DNA from: Gymnogyps californianus
Lineage: Eukaryota > Chordata > Aves > Accipitriformes > Cathartidae
Direction of reading: 5' to 3'
DNA length: 64,000 bases
Assembly (NCBI RefSeq): GCF_018139145.2
Contig: NC_059483.1
Location: 1,365,001 to 1,429,000, forward strand
Of the stretch, positions 50,401-60,220 are shown piece by piece; the first letter of the stretch is position 1; every line of letters starts with the position of its first letter. Under the pieces are notes generated by a model. It made no database searches, was not told where the DNA came from, and saw nothing but the letters and a program-made list of their open reading frames with translations. The translations under genes and the position numbers were made by a program.

Positions 50401-53289
50401 GGCAGTGGAGCAGCAGTAAGACCCATGTCAAGCAAGGGAATTGGGACTCTGGAAGAGCTGGTACTACTGCGATTTCACACGATGTGAGCAGAACAGTCCC
50501 ACTGTGCTCCACCTGCACGCTGTTGGGAGGTTTCTGGAATCCAGCAAGATTTTACAGGGAACAGTTGCTTCATCGCAAGATGGCTTAAAGTGATTACCGT
50601 GTACCCATGGAATAAAGCTAAGATCTACTCAAGATGTGGTCGAAACCAAGAGATATAAAATAAATGGATAAACAGAAACAGACAAGAGACCACAGAAAAC
50701 CCTGGGGTTTATGCCACAGTGTTTTAACTGTTTTATGCCACCGTATTGCAGAGCCTGGATTGACTTGGCACTGATAGATCTGGGGGCTGGAAAGTTGCTG
50801 GGGTGGGAGGGTGGAAGCTGGTTTTCCCAATGTCCAACTTACGCAGCCGATTTACCCACTGAAGCCACCCAGTGCCCACGTAAAAGCTATTCTTTATCAG
50901 TGCCATTGGTACAAGTGTTCTTTCTCCCTGTATGCGAGGGAACTGTTGGCATTTCAGTCAGAAAAACAAACCACCACCTCTCTGTGCCTGTATCTTGCTG
51001 TTTTGCAACCCCCAGCCAGGCGGCCGCGGGGCAGAGCCAGCCCTCGTGCAGCATCCCCTTGGCACGCAGGGAGCACGCCTTGGTGAGCTGGGGCTCCTGC
51101 CATGAGAATGGGTATTTCTGACTGACCATACATCTGAACGGTTACTTCCTGAGGGATTTCGAGCACTTTTTTTGCGTCCTTGCTGAAAATGGCTCATTTT
51201 TTATTTCATTATATTGCTTCATAATATTTAGAGTCTACCAAACATGATATATGCAGGCAGTATCCTATGCAGATTATTGTCCTGGTCAGCCATCTGTCCA
51301 CAGACGTCCAAAACTCTAGTCTTTTCACCACTTACCTCACTACATCGCTGGTGTATGCCCAGACTGAAAATTAATGTCTTTTTAATTACCTGCTGCCATT
51401 GGTTAAGTTCTTTTACACCCACATTGCATGGTTTGAAAATGATTGTGGGAACATGTACTTACTCTCTCTCCTGATCCCAAGAAGCAGACTTGGGCCTGTT
51501 GTTTCATGGATTGCAGGGACTGTACGAGCGTGGTGCTAATAAAATGATGGGGAGGGAGACAGAGGAGGCAGAGAGAGATGTAATAGACTGATGACTAAGT
51601 ATTCATCAACAACAAAGTATTAATAACCGAAAATAATCAATGTCCCTCTGCTTTCAGGGAGAGGCATAATGCCAGCAATGTGTCCCCTCTCTCCCCCTCT
51701 CCCCCACCGCTCCCTCCCCGCAGCGGCATCGCCTGGTCTGGCAGCCGTGAGGACCGCTGCTCCGGCTGCTGCCGCACTCTTCCCATGCAGTTGAGAAGCT
51801 TTTGAAGCCTGCTTACGTAGATCACCTAACGTCGTAAATCGGGACTTTTTTTTCTTGGTCCTGATGACCAAGAGAGGATTAAAGGCATTGGCATGTGCTG
51901 CTCATCGGCTTTTCTGCTAAGCAGTGCAAAACGCAGCCTAGCTCTTCTAAATGAGTTCCAGCAGGAGTTGGAAGGGAAAGCTGATACTGTTCCCTGTAGG
52001 TCCATTTTCTGTACAGGGTCTATTTTTGGTTTTGTACATTATATGCAGCCAAGTATACTACAGGCACCAAAAAAACCGAGGAAAAAATAAAGTTGAGATC
52101 ATTCTTAAGGGAAAAAAAGAGAGAGTACTCTTCTTGGGCAATAAAAAATAAAAGCAGTTACTGAAAATAAATGTGTGATACAAATACAAAGCTTGGTGGC
52201 TATTTTGAGAGCGTGAACAGCAAATAGACAACTTGGAAAATAAAGGCACTCCTACGCACAAGTTGTTAACAACAGTAGTTAAGGCAGTATGACTCCTGCC
52301 CCGTCTGGAGGTCTCAGATTTACTGACCATGATATAGGGAAAAATAACTCATATAAGTGTTATGATGTATTGCTACTGCAGACGCCCTTATGAAGGCTAG
52401 ATTGTAAATACTCGCTAGGCGCGCAGCAAAAGGGGGCCTTTTCAGAGAATTACTGACCTGGGCTTAAAGCAAACAAACGCAAAATGCAGCGTGTGGCTGA
52501 AGGAGCCCTCGCTGGCGCAGGTGGGGAGGAGAAGAGAGGTAGCCATGTTAACACGCACCAAAGCAAGCTCTCTGCATGCTCCAGCAAGGAGAGCTGCAGT
52601 CTGCAAGGCGAAGGGTTCACGGCACCGAAGGCTGTGCCGCGCAGTGCGGGCAGCAGACGGGCAGCCTGCCCTGGATCCCACCATTTTTGCCATGTAGTTC
52701 TTAACAACTTGGTGACTTGCTCAGTGACTAGGAAGCAATCCCACGGATGGGCTTTCCCAAACTGCTGGCAGGAGCAAACACGCTCCTTGTAGCAGACATT
52801 GCCGGCGAGACTCCAGAGAACCAACACGTGTCCCTCCCAGGGAGCTGAGCGCACCGGCGGGCTCCCGCGATGTGCTCTCAAGAGACTAAAATAACAAATG
52901 CAGCAACTCTCTCACTTGCCCCCCCCGTAACCCTTCTTTCTTCTTTCCCTCAGTAAATATTAAATAAAGCTGTGATGATTGGCAGACTTACAATAAAACA
53001 GGGAATTGAAGTTGGCAGCCCCAGGTGTGGGAGGTGTAAGTTCAAATCTATTATTTCCTCCGAAGTGTGGGCTGAAGGTGAATAACTAATAGAAACAAGC
53101 CCCTAGGGCACAGCCCAAATCCTACGGGACTCCAGCTTTTGTAACTTCATGCTTACAGCCACCCTCAACATACTCAAAATTTGTCTTTTTTGAAGTAGTT
53201 TTGGGAAAGGCCAGGGATGCTGAGGGCTGGCGGAATTCTGACTCCGTGGGAGTCAAAGGCAAAGCATCTGCCGAGCTGGATGGAAGCAG

Positions 53290-53720
53290 CATCTCACCCC
53301 TCGGCTTTTATTAATTTGTTGTAAATAATACTAATTATGCTCGTAGCACAAAAAGCAATTATCAAAATATTTTGCTAAACATCTTATCAAAAAGACTGTT
53401 TACCAAAAAACACTCAACTGTATCAAAGCCTTTACAAAAGCTCTCTTAGAAATTAATAAATATGTTTGATTAGCACTTTCATGGATGCACAGATTCTGTA
53501 TATGGAAGCATTATAGTGCATTTAATTATATATAAAGGCAATTAATGTCACAAATGAAGACTAAGCTCTGACTCAGCCTAAATAATTGTCATTATCTATC
53601 ATATAGCATGCCCAGAAAGCTTAACTCTGCAATAATATTTATGAACAATAAATTTGGCATTAACATACCAAAACAATTTGGGTATAATTCAGACTAAATA
53701 ATAAATGGCAACAAAAAAAA
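53290..53720. other. Candidate conserved non-coding element
   Basis: About 430 bases of unique, AT-rich sequence dense in TAATTA, ATTAAT and AATTAT cores, with very few CG dinucleotides, unlike most of the window. It lies about 2.8 kb beyond the putative 3' end of the minus-strand gene. It looks like a strongly constrained enhancer, but this was not tested. Confidence 0.35.
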
Positions 53721-54116
53721 TCACTCCCATTCTTCATGATTTTTTCCTAGCGTAATCACATAGTATTTTACCGTATGTTCATCACGATGAGAAGTGAAAA
53801 AATTTATTCTCTTGAGCGTGTGCTATAGATTGCACACCAGAGACCGAGCGCGAGTATGTGTGCGAGTAGCTGCTCTGCCTCCCCGTGCCGGCAGCACCTC
53901 GGGGAGGTTAGGAGGTTATTCCCGTGACTTGGGTGGCTGAATCTCTTCCAGCTGAAGGACAGCTTTCCACGGAGGTGCAGAGCCCGTGGTCACCTCTGAC
54001 TCTACATACACTGACCTCAAGTAATCATCTCTCTGTTCCATACAGCCGGAGGTCTCCGTGCTGGAGCTAGCTTTAGTTTTACATGTTTTTTGCAGCACCT
54101 ACTAACACAAGCTCAT

Positions 54117-54138
54117 GGGGTTTTTTTTTTGGGGGGGG
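54117..54138 (+). repeat. Homopolymer switch G4-T10-G8
   Basis: Ten T flanked by four and eight G. Such sites are prone to sequencing and slippage error. Confidence 0.9.
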
Positions 54139-54604
54139 CGGAAATCCCACCAGCTTTCCTTGTCCAAACTTAGTCCTTCTTACTCATGAAATGCCCCATC
54201 ATTGACAGCTACCATTTACATGACATAAAGCTTGTAGTCTTTAATGCAAAGGGCCAGCTACGTTTGCGTCTATTCAGTTCACAGGTACAATAACACACCG
54301 ACAGCGACCAAAACCAGTATCGTAATACCAGTGTGTAGTCAATGGGTAATAAGATGAAGATGTTATGAAAACAACGGTAACGCTGCACTGATGCTAAGTA
54401 CAGCCAATTGTAAAATAAAGGACTCTAAATGGAGCTAAGGGCTCATTTTTTTTGTTTGAAAATGTGCTGTGTGGGTGTAATAGCATGGTGTAGCTTGTGG
54501 AATAAAAAAAATGATCAACAGTCTACAATGCAACATCTTCACCTTGTATAAGCTGTTCAAACAGTGCCTTGCTGGTCTCCTCAGTGTCTCACTTCAGAGT
54601 TTTA

Positions 54605-54645
54605 ATAGATAGATATAGATACAGATATAGAGATATATCTATAAA
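54605..54645. repeat. Degenerate GATA/TAGA tract
   Basis: Repeated ATAGATA and AGATATA units with many interruptions; an old microsatellite. Confidence 0.8.
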
Positions 54646-56532
54646 GAGGTAGTGATAATTCAAAAATTTACTAATGCTTTTATATTATTAAATGTCAAAA
54701 TCCATAAATATTTTAATACAAGTGTGATTGTATATTGATTATAAATTATGTTTATATATGTATGTAACATGAAGTGGTTATCTCTATATGGAGATATACA
54801 TCTATAGAGCCATTAATGTACTTTATCATATAGCTAGGTATAATACAGATGGTATGAGTACAGGTCTGACATCTTTAATTCTACACTGTGTGCATGGAGA
54901 AGCCAGTCATACGCTTTCAGTTGTCGCAGCAGGGGAACTGCAACCATATGACCTTGCCTGCACCGGCTTCACCAGTGATCTGGCTGTGGAAGACACCAGT
55001 GAATGACACAAATCAAAGTGAGCATATTCCATGTAGTACTTTGATATATGAAAATATTTCCAGGGTTTTCATGCCTCCTCAATTTACTGACTTTTTCAGG
55101 CAGTGATCAAACTAGAAAGCCATTCAGGATGGATAAATCATTTAAGACTGACTCTGTGTTAACCTGAAGTAAACGAGTAGAGAACTTTGATGCTGAGTCT
55201 GTGCACGTTCAGAGGAAATTCGGCCCCGACTGCAGTCAGATGTATAAAACATCAGCCAGCTAACCTTTAATGAACAATGCACATCATGAACCGGAGGCTT
55301 GTGGTTGCTATACACACTTGGTGTGCATGTGTGTGAGAGTGTGTGGGGGCATGCCCACAGACACCTATAAAAATAAAATAAGCAGGAAAATGAAAGGCTC
55401 AGGTTTTATTCTCTGTTGGATCTAATGCAACATGAGCTGGGAGAAGAAATTTAAAAAACCCAAACCCCACATCACTCCCTCCCAGCAGCACCTTTTCCTC
55501 CTTCCACCTCATTCCCCCCTTCTCCAAAAAGTGAAAAACAAACCAACAAACCATTTTTTTTCCCATTCAGAAAAAAAAGTAGGATCTTTGAGCAAGAATC
55601 ACTGTTTGATGGTAACATACTTATTTAGCCCAATGCTGGCTCTGTCCTTGTGTTTATGGGCAGTGTAGAGAAAAAGGATAACGTTGCAGAGCCTCTGCCT
55701 TCATTATTTGTTGGGCTGATAATTTGTTTCTTGCTAACAAAGCCTTTACTTGGGTGGAATGTCACCTTTTGCCTGCTGTAATTCATTATTAGATCTATGA
55801 ATATTAAAACCGCGACGAGAAGGCCTTGCAAACATCTATCCAGCCCCTATGCTTGCACGCATAAAGAGTCAATCAAGGTCTGACATGGAGGTCTTCATCA
55901 CTATGCACTGTGGCCCATGTTGCAGCTGTCAAATTTTCTTTTGATGCTGATTAACTTCATCAGTATAATTGATCAAGTTGTCTAGAGAAAATGGGAGGCT
56001 AAATACTACCCAAAGTAATCGTCACATTGCACCCAAAATGCTGCTACTATGCCGAAGGCAGCACGCAGGTGCTGTGCTGCAATTGGAATGCGTTTCCTCG
56101 AACCTCTTGCCTAAACTTTTCCCTTTTTCCCCCCCAGCTCACTCAACAGTTGCCTGGCAGATATTGACTTTGATGAGTTGTTCATTGCATTGTGTTCTGG
56201 TGTGCTGTTGAACATAATATCCTTCAAAGTCATAGAGAAGACTCAACGGTTGAAGGCAGCTTTGGAGACCATGAAACACAGATGGGAGGGCTTTCTCTGC
56301 GTGGCTGTCACTTGGCTTTTGGGGGTTGTTATAGATCCCAGTGCTTCAAGAGGCACTTTTTTTTTTTTTGCAATTAGCTGCCAGCTCCCCTGAGACCTCT
56401 TCCAGACCCGCTCTTTGTGCACAAAGCCTGAAGTACCTCTGCCTCGGGTTTTTGGATGTCCGTGTCTGACAACGTCGTGAAATAAACTTTAGTCACAAGG
56501 GGGGAGGGGGAGGGAACAACTGAAAAAATATA

Positions 56533-56538
56533 TTTATT
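56533..56538 (-). promoter_or_regulatory. Polyadenylation signal AATAAA (downstream of two)
   Basis: A second minus-strand AATAAA, 37 bases past the first and followed by a U-rich then C-rich tract. Either signal, or both, could end the transcript. Confidence 0.45.
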
Positions 56539-56569
56539 GGAGTAAATAAAAAAAAGTTAACCAAAATCC

Positions 56570-56575
56570 TTTATT
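56570..56575 (-). promoter_or_regulatory. Polyadenylation signal AATAAA (upstream of two)
   Basis: TTTATT on the plus strand reads AATAAA on the minus strand, about 1.1 kb past the putative stop codon. A U-rich stretch follows it on the minus strand, as expected near a cleavage site. Confidence 0.45.
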
Positions 56576-57016
56576 GATACATTCTTGGATAATATCACAG
56601 GGTCGAGAGAATGGAAAGGAAGGGAGGAGTTTGCGGCAAAGGTTGGTTTCACTAAATTGGCACATAAGCAGCAAGATTAACGAAATTACTTATTACAAAC
56701 AGTATAAAACATACATGCTTTTTTAAGTCCTTATCACACTGGTCAATCATGGTGGGGCATCAACAAAGAAAAAACCTCAAGACATGTAAAAGCCATATTC
56801 TTTCCTCCAAATATCATAAGAATTATTGAAATTATTGCAAAATAGTCATATACCTTAAATAAAATAACAAAATAGAACACAAATACAAATATCAAACATA
56901 AATTATTAACATGTACCATAAAATACATTACTGGCATGCATTCCAAATATCAAGACCTCTACTAAAACTCAGCAAAAATCCTTTCTGCTTCCTCTGCAGC
57001 CCATCAGAGTTGTGAA

Positions 57017-57026
57017 GGGGGGGGGG
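57017..57026 (+). repeat. Poly-G run (10)
   Basis: Ten consecutive G on the plus strand, hence a C-run in the putative minus-strand 3'UTR. Confidence 0.95.
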
Positions 57027-57359
57027 ACGGACTAACTTCGCCAGCACAGTTTTTGGTCTTTAAATTCTCTTTTTTGTTTGTTTAGTTAAAAAAAATAACG
57101 TATATGGATTGCAGTGATACAATAGTAATCATACAAGTCATGTACATAGGTCTTTTAAATCCTTAGTTGTTGTTGGTTCTTTTTTTAATGTGCTAAGTCT
57201 GAGAGAATAGGGCCTCAATGAAACAGTGCATTCAAAAAACAAACAGTGAACTCGAAACAACATGGATGGCAATATGCAAAAATCCTCACAAACTGTACAG
57301 AAAGTTCAAAAACTTGCAGTCTGGAAGTACATAGAAAGACAGAATTAGCCCCTTAAAGT

Positions 57360-57680
57360 CCTTGTAGCTGAACGCAGCCCGCCCTGGGGAGCCGGTCCTC
57401 CCGTGCCACAGCCGGGCGCGCGGGCATGGCGGCTCCCGCGGCCGGAGCAGGTCCAAGGCCACAGCCGACGGCAGCGCCAGCGACACACTAAGCCGAGAGC
57501 GATGAAGGATATTTCAGGGAGCAGCCGTTGGGAGCGCGGGGCTCCTCTCGCGCTTTCCCGCAGCATCGCCGTGCCCTCGCCCCCCCCGAGGCGGACACCC
57601 CGCGGCTCGGGAGGAGGTCTGCGCCAGCGGTGGATGGAAATCCTCACCCGTCCTCCGCCCCAACGTGGCAGACCGGACTA
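57360..57680. other. CpG-rich block next to the stop codon
   Basis: Dense CG dinucleotides and long G/C runs, sharply different from the AT-rich sequence on the lower-coordinate side. It lies in the proposed last exon and 3'UTR. It could instead be an independent CpG island with promoter activity; no TATA or start is convincing. Confidence 0.5.
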
Positions 57681-57727
57681 GATAACCAGGTTGTTATAGC
57701 TGACGTACTTCTTTTTTGCAGCAGGGC
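57678..57727 (-). CDS. Terminal coding exon (3' end only) of an unidentified minus-strand gene
   Basis: Read on the minus strand, the exon starts right after TTTTCTTTCAG, a strong splice acceptor. A branch-point-like CTGAC lies with its A about 22 bases before the AG. The first two bases (GC) complete a codon begun in the previous exon. The frame then reads PAAKKKYVSYNNLVI followed by TAG. Three lysines and a hydrophobic C-terminus are visible; NLVI could serve as a class II PDZ-binding tail, which is inference. No domain can be seen in 15 residues and I do not recognise the protein. What follows looks like a 3'UTR with polyadenylation signals, which supports the call. The other coding exons must lie beyond 64000 or be too short to recognise. 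Alternatives are an alternative last exon or a chance acceptor plus short frame. Confidence 0.5.
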
Positions 57728-57752
57728 CTGAAAGAAAACCGGGGAACGGTCA
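57728..57752 (-). promoter_or_regulatory. 3' splice site: branch point, pyrimidine tract and AG
   Basis: On the minus strand the order is CTGAC (branch A opposite position 57750), a pyrimidine-rich tract, then TTTCAG ending at 57728. Spacing from branch A to AG is about 22 bases, within the usual vertebrate range. This site decides the start of the terminal exon. Confidence 0.5.
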
Positions 57753-58518
57753 GAAACCCGCCAGCCGAGACCCCCTCGGAAAGGGCTGGCTGCTGGCCCG
57801 GGGGCTGCGGGCACGGCCAGGGATGCGCCGGCGGCTCCCGCATCCCCGTGAGCACCTTCCCTCTGGGCAGCACGTGCTTGCGGACCCGACTCCAGGCAGA
57901 CGGCTATTAGATCAGCCGAAGCGGTGGCTCCGGCTCCAGCTATTACTATAGACAAAATTACCACTGATTGATTTTGTTATACTCTTGCAGTCTGTATGAC
58001 TTCACTGCTGAGGCACCATAACTAGATCCCTTTAAGATTTATTTTTTTTTTAAAACAGTGACATTCTCTCCAACTTCTTAAATCTCCTGGGCTAAACTTG
58101 GCTTTTCTCATGGATAAAGTGATTCTTATTCAAGTTTTATGACTTCTGAGAATTTTTCAATATGGGGATGAAGGTACCAGCTTTCCTAATTATGACCTTC
58201 AAATTAAATGTTTGCAAACAGAAATAAATAAAACCAGTCAGTAACTACTTCGTGAGCAATGCTACACACTCCGTCAGTAAAAATTGCAAATATTTGCAGC
58301 TGAATACAAAGCAAAATATTCTGCAGTACTTTGGCAACACTGACAGATTAGGGACATATCAACTGATAACATGTTCTCCATCAGGCACGTTAACAAAAAC
58401 ATCGCTATTTATATGCAAATTCTGTAACTAGGATGTAACTACATGTACTGGGCTTATGAGATTTTATATTGAACTCTGTTCCAATGAATACAGAAAAGGC
58501 CTTCCCCACTTACTTTTC

Positions 58519-58535
58519 AAAAAAAAAAAAAAAAA
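58519..58535 (+). repeat. Poly-A run (17)
   Basis: Seventeen consecutive A followed by GAAAAGGG, in the proposed last intron. No retroelement body is visible upstream. Confidence 0.95.
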
Positions 58536-59360
58536 GAAAAGGGAGCATATGAAGTATGCATGCTCTTGCAGTAGAGATTAAAATCCAATATTCTAACTAA
58601 CTGAGTTATCATGAGACCAGTTTAAGCTAATGGATATTCTCAAAAGGTTAAAATTGCCAGGCATTGCTGTTATTATCAACTATTCTTATTCAGCATCTGT
58701 GGGTTTTTTGAGCTTGGATTCAACAAAATACATTAACATGAATCGTAATCAACCATGCACAGAAAAACTGAATATGTAAACAAACCTGATCCTCAGTGAA
58801 TCCCCTGATAAAATATACATTTGGAAGATAAGGAAGAGAAAGGGATAAGGCTGATTTTGTGGGATTGCTGAAAACCTTCTGCTCTTTTTGCCTCCGCCAC
58901 GGCCCTGCCCAGGGGGGAGAGGAGGTCTGCCAGCCCTCCGGAGCATCCCCCCGCCTCGGAGACCTAACACACCTCTCTCTGCTACCCACAGTCAGTGCGT
59001 ATTTTCCCTTGGTGTGTCCAACAGCCAGGAAGCATCATTAATCAGAGACCATTACTAATTTTTCAGGTGGTCTGCTTTTCAGAAATACTTGCTTAAATAA
59101 GGCCAGGCTCTCCACCAACAATTCAGAATATTTTGAGAGCATAATGCATGAGAGTGCAGTCGAATGTAAATATTTTTCATGGTGTTCACTACCTTTTTTA
59201 CTCACAAAGACAAAGAAACAATTTTACTCCTAGGTATTTTCAAGACTGTCATTTAAGAACCTCCTGTGTAACTCTAGCGCTTTGCAGTAGTATTCTGAAA
59301 CCTTAATTCAGCTGTTTCACCATGTTCCATACAAGAGTCAGAGCTGTCTGTTCAATCAAG

Positions 59361-59441
59361 GACTGATCCTACAAAATGCTGATCATCTTCAGTTCCCATT
59401 AACTTCTCTTGGACACGAAGGTGTTCAACACATGGCAGGAT
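59361..59441. repeat. Old palindromic element (imperfect inverted repeat)
   Basis: The left arm starts GATCCTACAAAATGCTGATC near 59365 and the right arm ends GTTCAACACATGGCAGGAT at 59441. The right arm against the reverse complement of the left matches at 21 of 32 positions, and most differences are transitions. Similar palindromes with CTGATCCTGCAAAGTGCTGA-like arms are widespread in reptile genomes; that comparison is from memory. It is probably a decayed MITE-like DNA transposon. Confidence 0.45.
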
Positions 59442-60065
59442 AAAACTCATTATCCTTCAAGGCTAGACTGCAAATATTCAGTAAACTGTGGTATGCTATT
59501 AAATGCTGAAGAGAGGTAAAATGCAGCTGGAAAAAAAATACCATCATGAAACAGGTTGCAAAGTAATTACATGTATTATTTTGTGATATACTTCAGCTTT
59601 ATCCATTACATGCTCCAATTTCAAACAGCAGCGGAGCTCCTATGACAGCGAAGGAATTTTGATACTCTCCACTGCTGGTTCATATCATGTCAACCCCTCT
59701 AATGCTTACAGGGGTTTTACTCGAGCTTTCAGCAAACCTGATAATTTTGCTTGATGAGTTTTCTCACAAATTCAACCACAGCAGCTCATTTCTCTTTTTT
59801 GATATGACAATGAACCACCAGTGCCAAACGAATTCAGCCAAGAAATATTGTTGATAGCATGTACTTCTGTAACCTCTCTGTGAAAAGATGGGCTCCACGC
59901 GTCTGAGCCTTAGACAGTAAAGTTTTCTTTGGCACTGCTCTGCTTCACAAGAATAATGTAGTTGACAAAAGCATCATCCATAATTTAGATAAAATGATCA
60001 ATAAAGGCCTCATGGTTATTTTAGGAGAGGAAAGACAATCTTCCTTGATTTGAAAGGCTGTTAGG

Positions 60066-60220
60066 CCGGAGGAGATCATGTGTCTTGTTATGTAGCTGTT
60101 GCATTTCACAGCTCTGTTCCTGCACTAACTCCAGGAACCTGTAGCTCAGCTGATGTATAACTTCCAGAAGTGCTCCAGTCTTGATTTGAAGACTTCAGGA
60201 GCGAGACGGTCTGCCTCGAT
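60066..60220 (-). mobile_element. Old L3-like CR1 LINE fragment (antisense)
   Basis: The plus strand contains GGAGGAGATCATGTG, CATTTCACAGCTC, then CTTCCAGAAGTGCTCCAGTC followed by TTGATTTGAAGACTTCAGGA. The same order occurs in the antisense 3' regions of L3-type CR1 elements of turtles and crocodiles (gatcatctag, ttccagaaag, cttgatttgaagac, then a tract ending in gatggagaatccacc). Orientation is therefore minus. The copy is diverged and truncated. It lies in the proposed last intron. Confidence 0.6.

Larger units (their letters stand above)
45931..53289. other. Non-coding sequence, no gene seen
   Basis: Mostly unique sequence with a TA tract. The stretch 49790-50640 has a different, more even composition and two overlapping minus frames (49870-50253, 50034-50240); it may be an old degraded insertion, but nothing is recognised. 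Confidence 0.5.
53721..56514. other. Sequence beyond the putative minus-strand 3' end
   Basis: AT-rich and unique, with the GATA tract and the G/T homopolymer switch. No exon recognised. A longer 3'UTR isoform could extend into it. Confidence 0.45.
56515..57677 (-). other. Putative 3'UTR of the minus-strand gene
   Basis: About 1.16 kb between the TAG stop and two AATAAA hexamers. The part next to the stop (about 57360-57677) is very GC- and CpG-rich; the rest is AT-rich with T- and A-runs, as in many long vertebrate 3'UTRs. The 3' end is placed a few tens of bases past the last AATAAA, so the exact cleavage site is approximate. No intron signals are needed to read it as one exon. The boundary is inferred, not seen directly. 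Confidence 0.45.
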
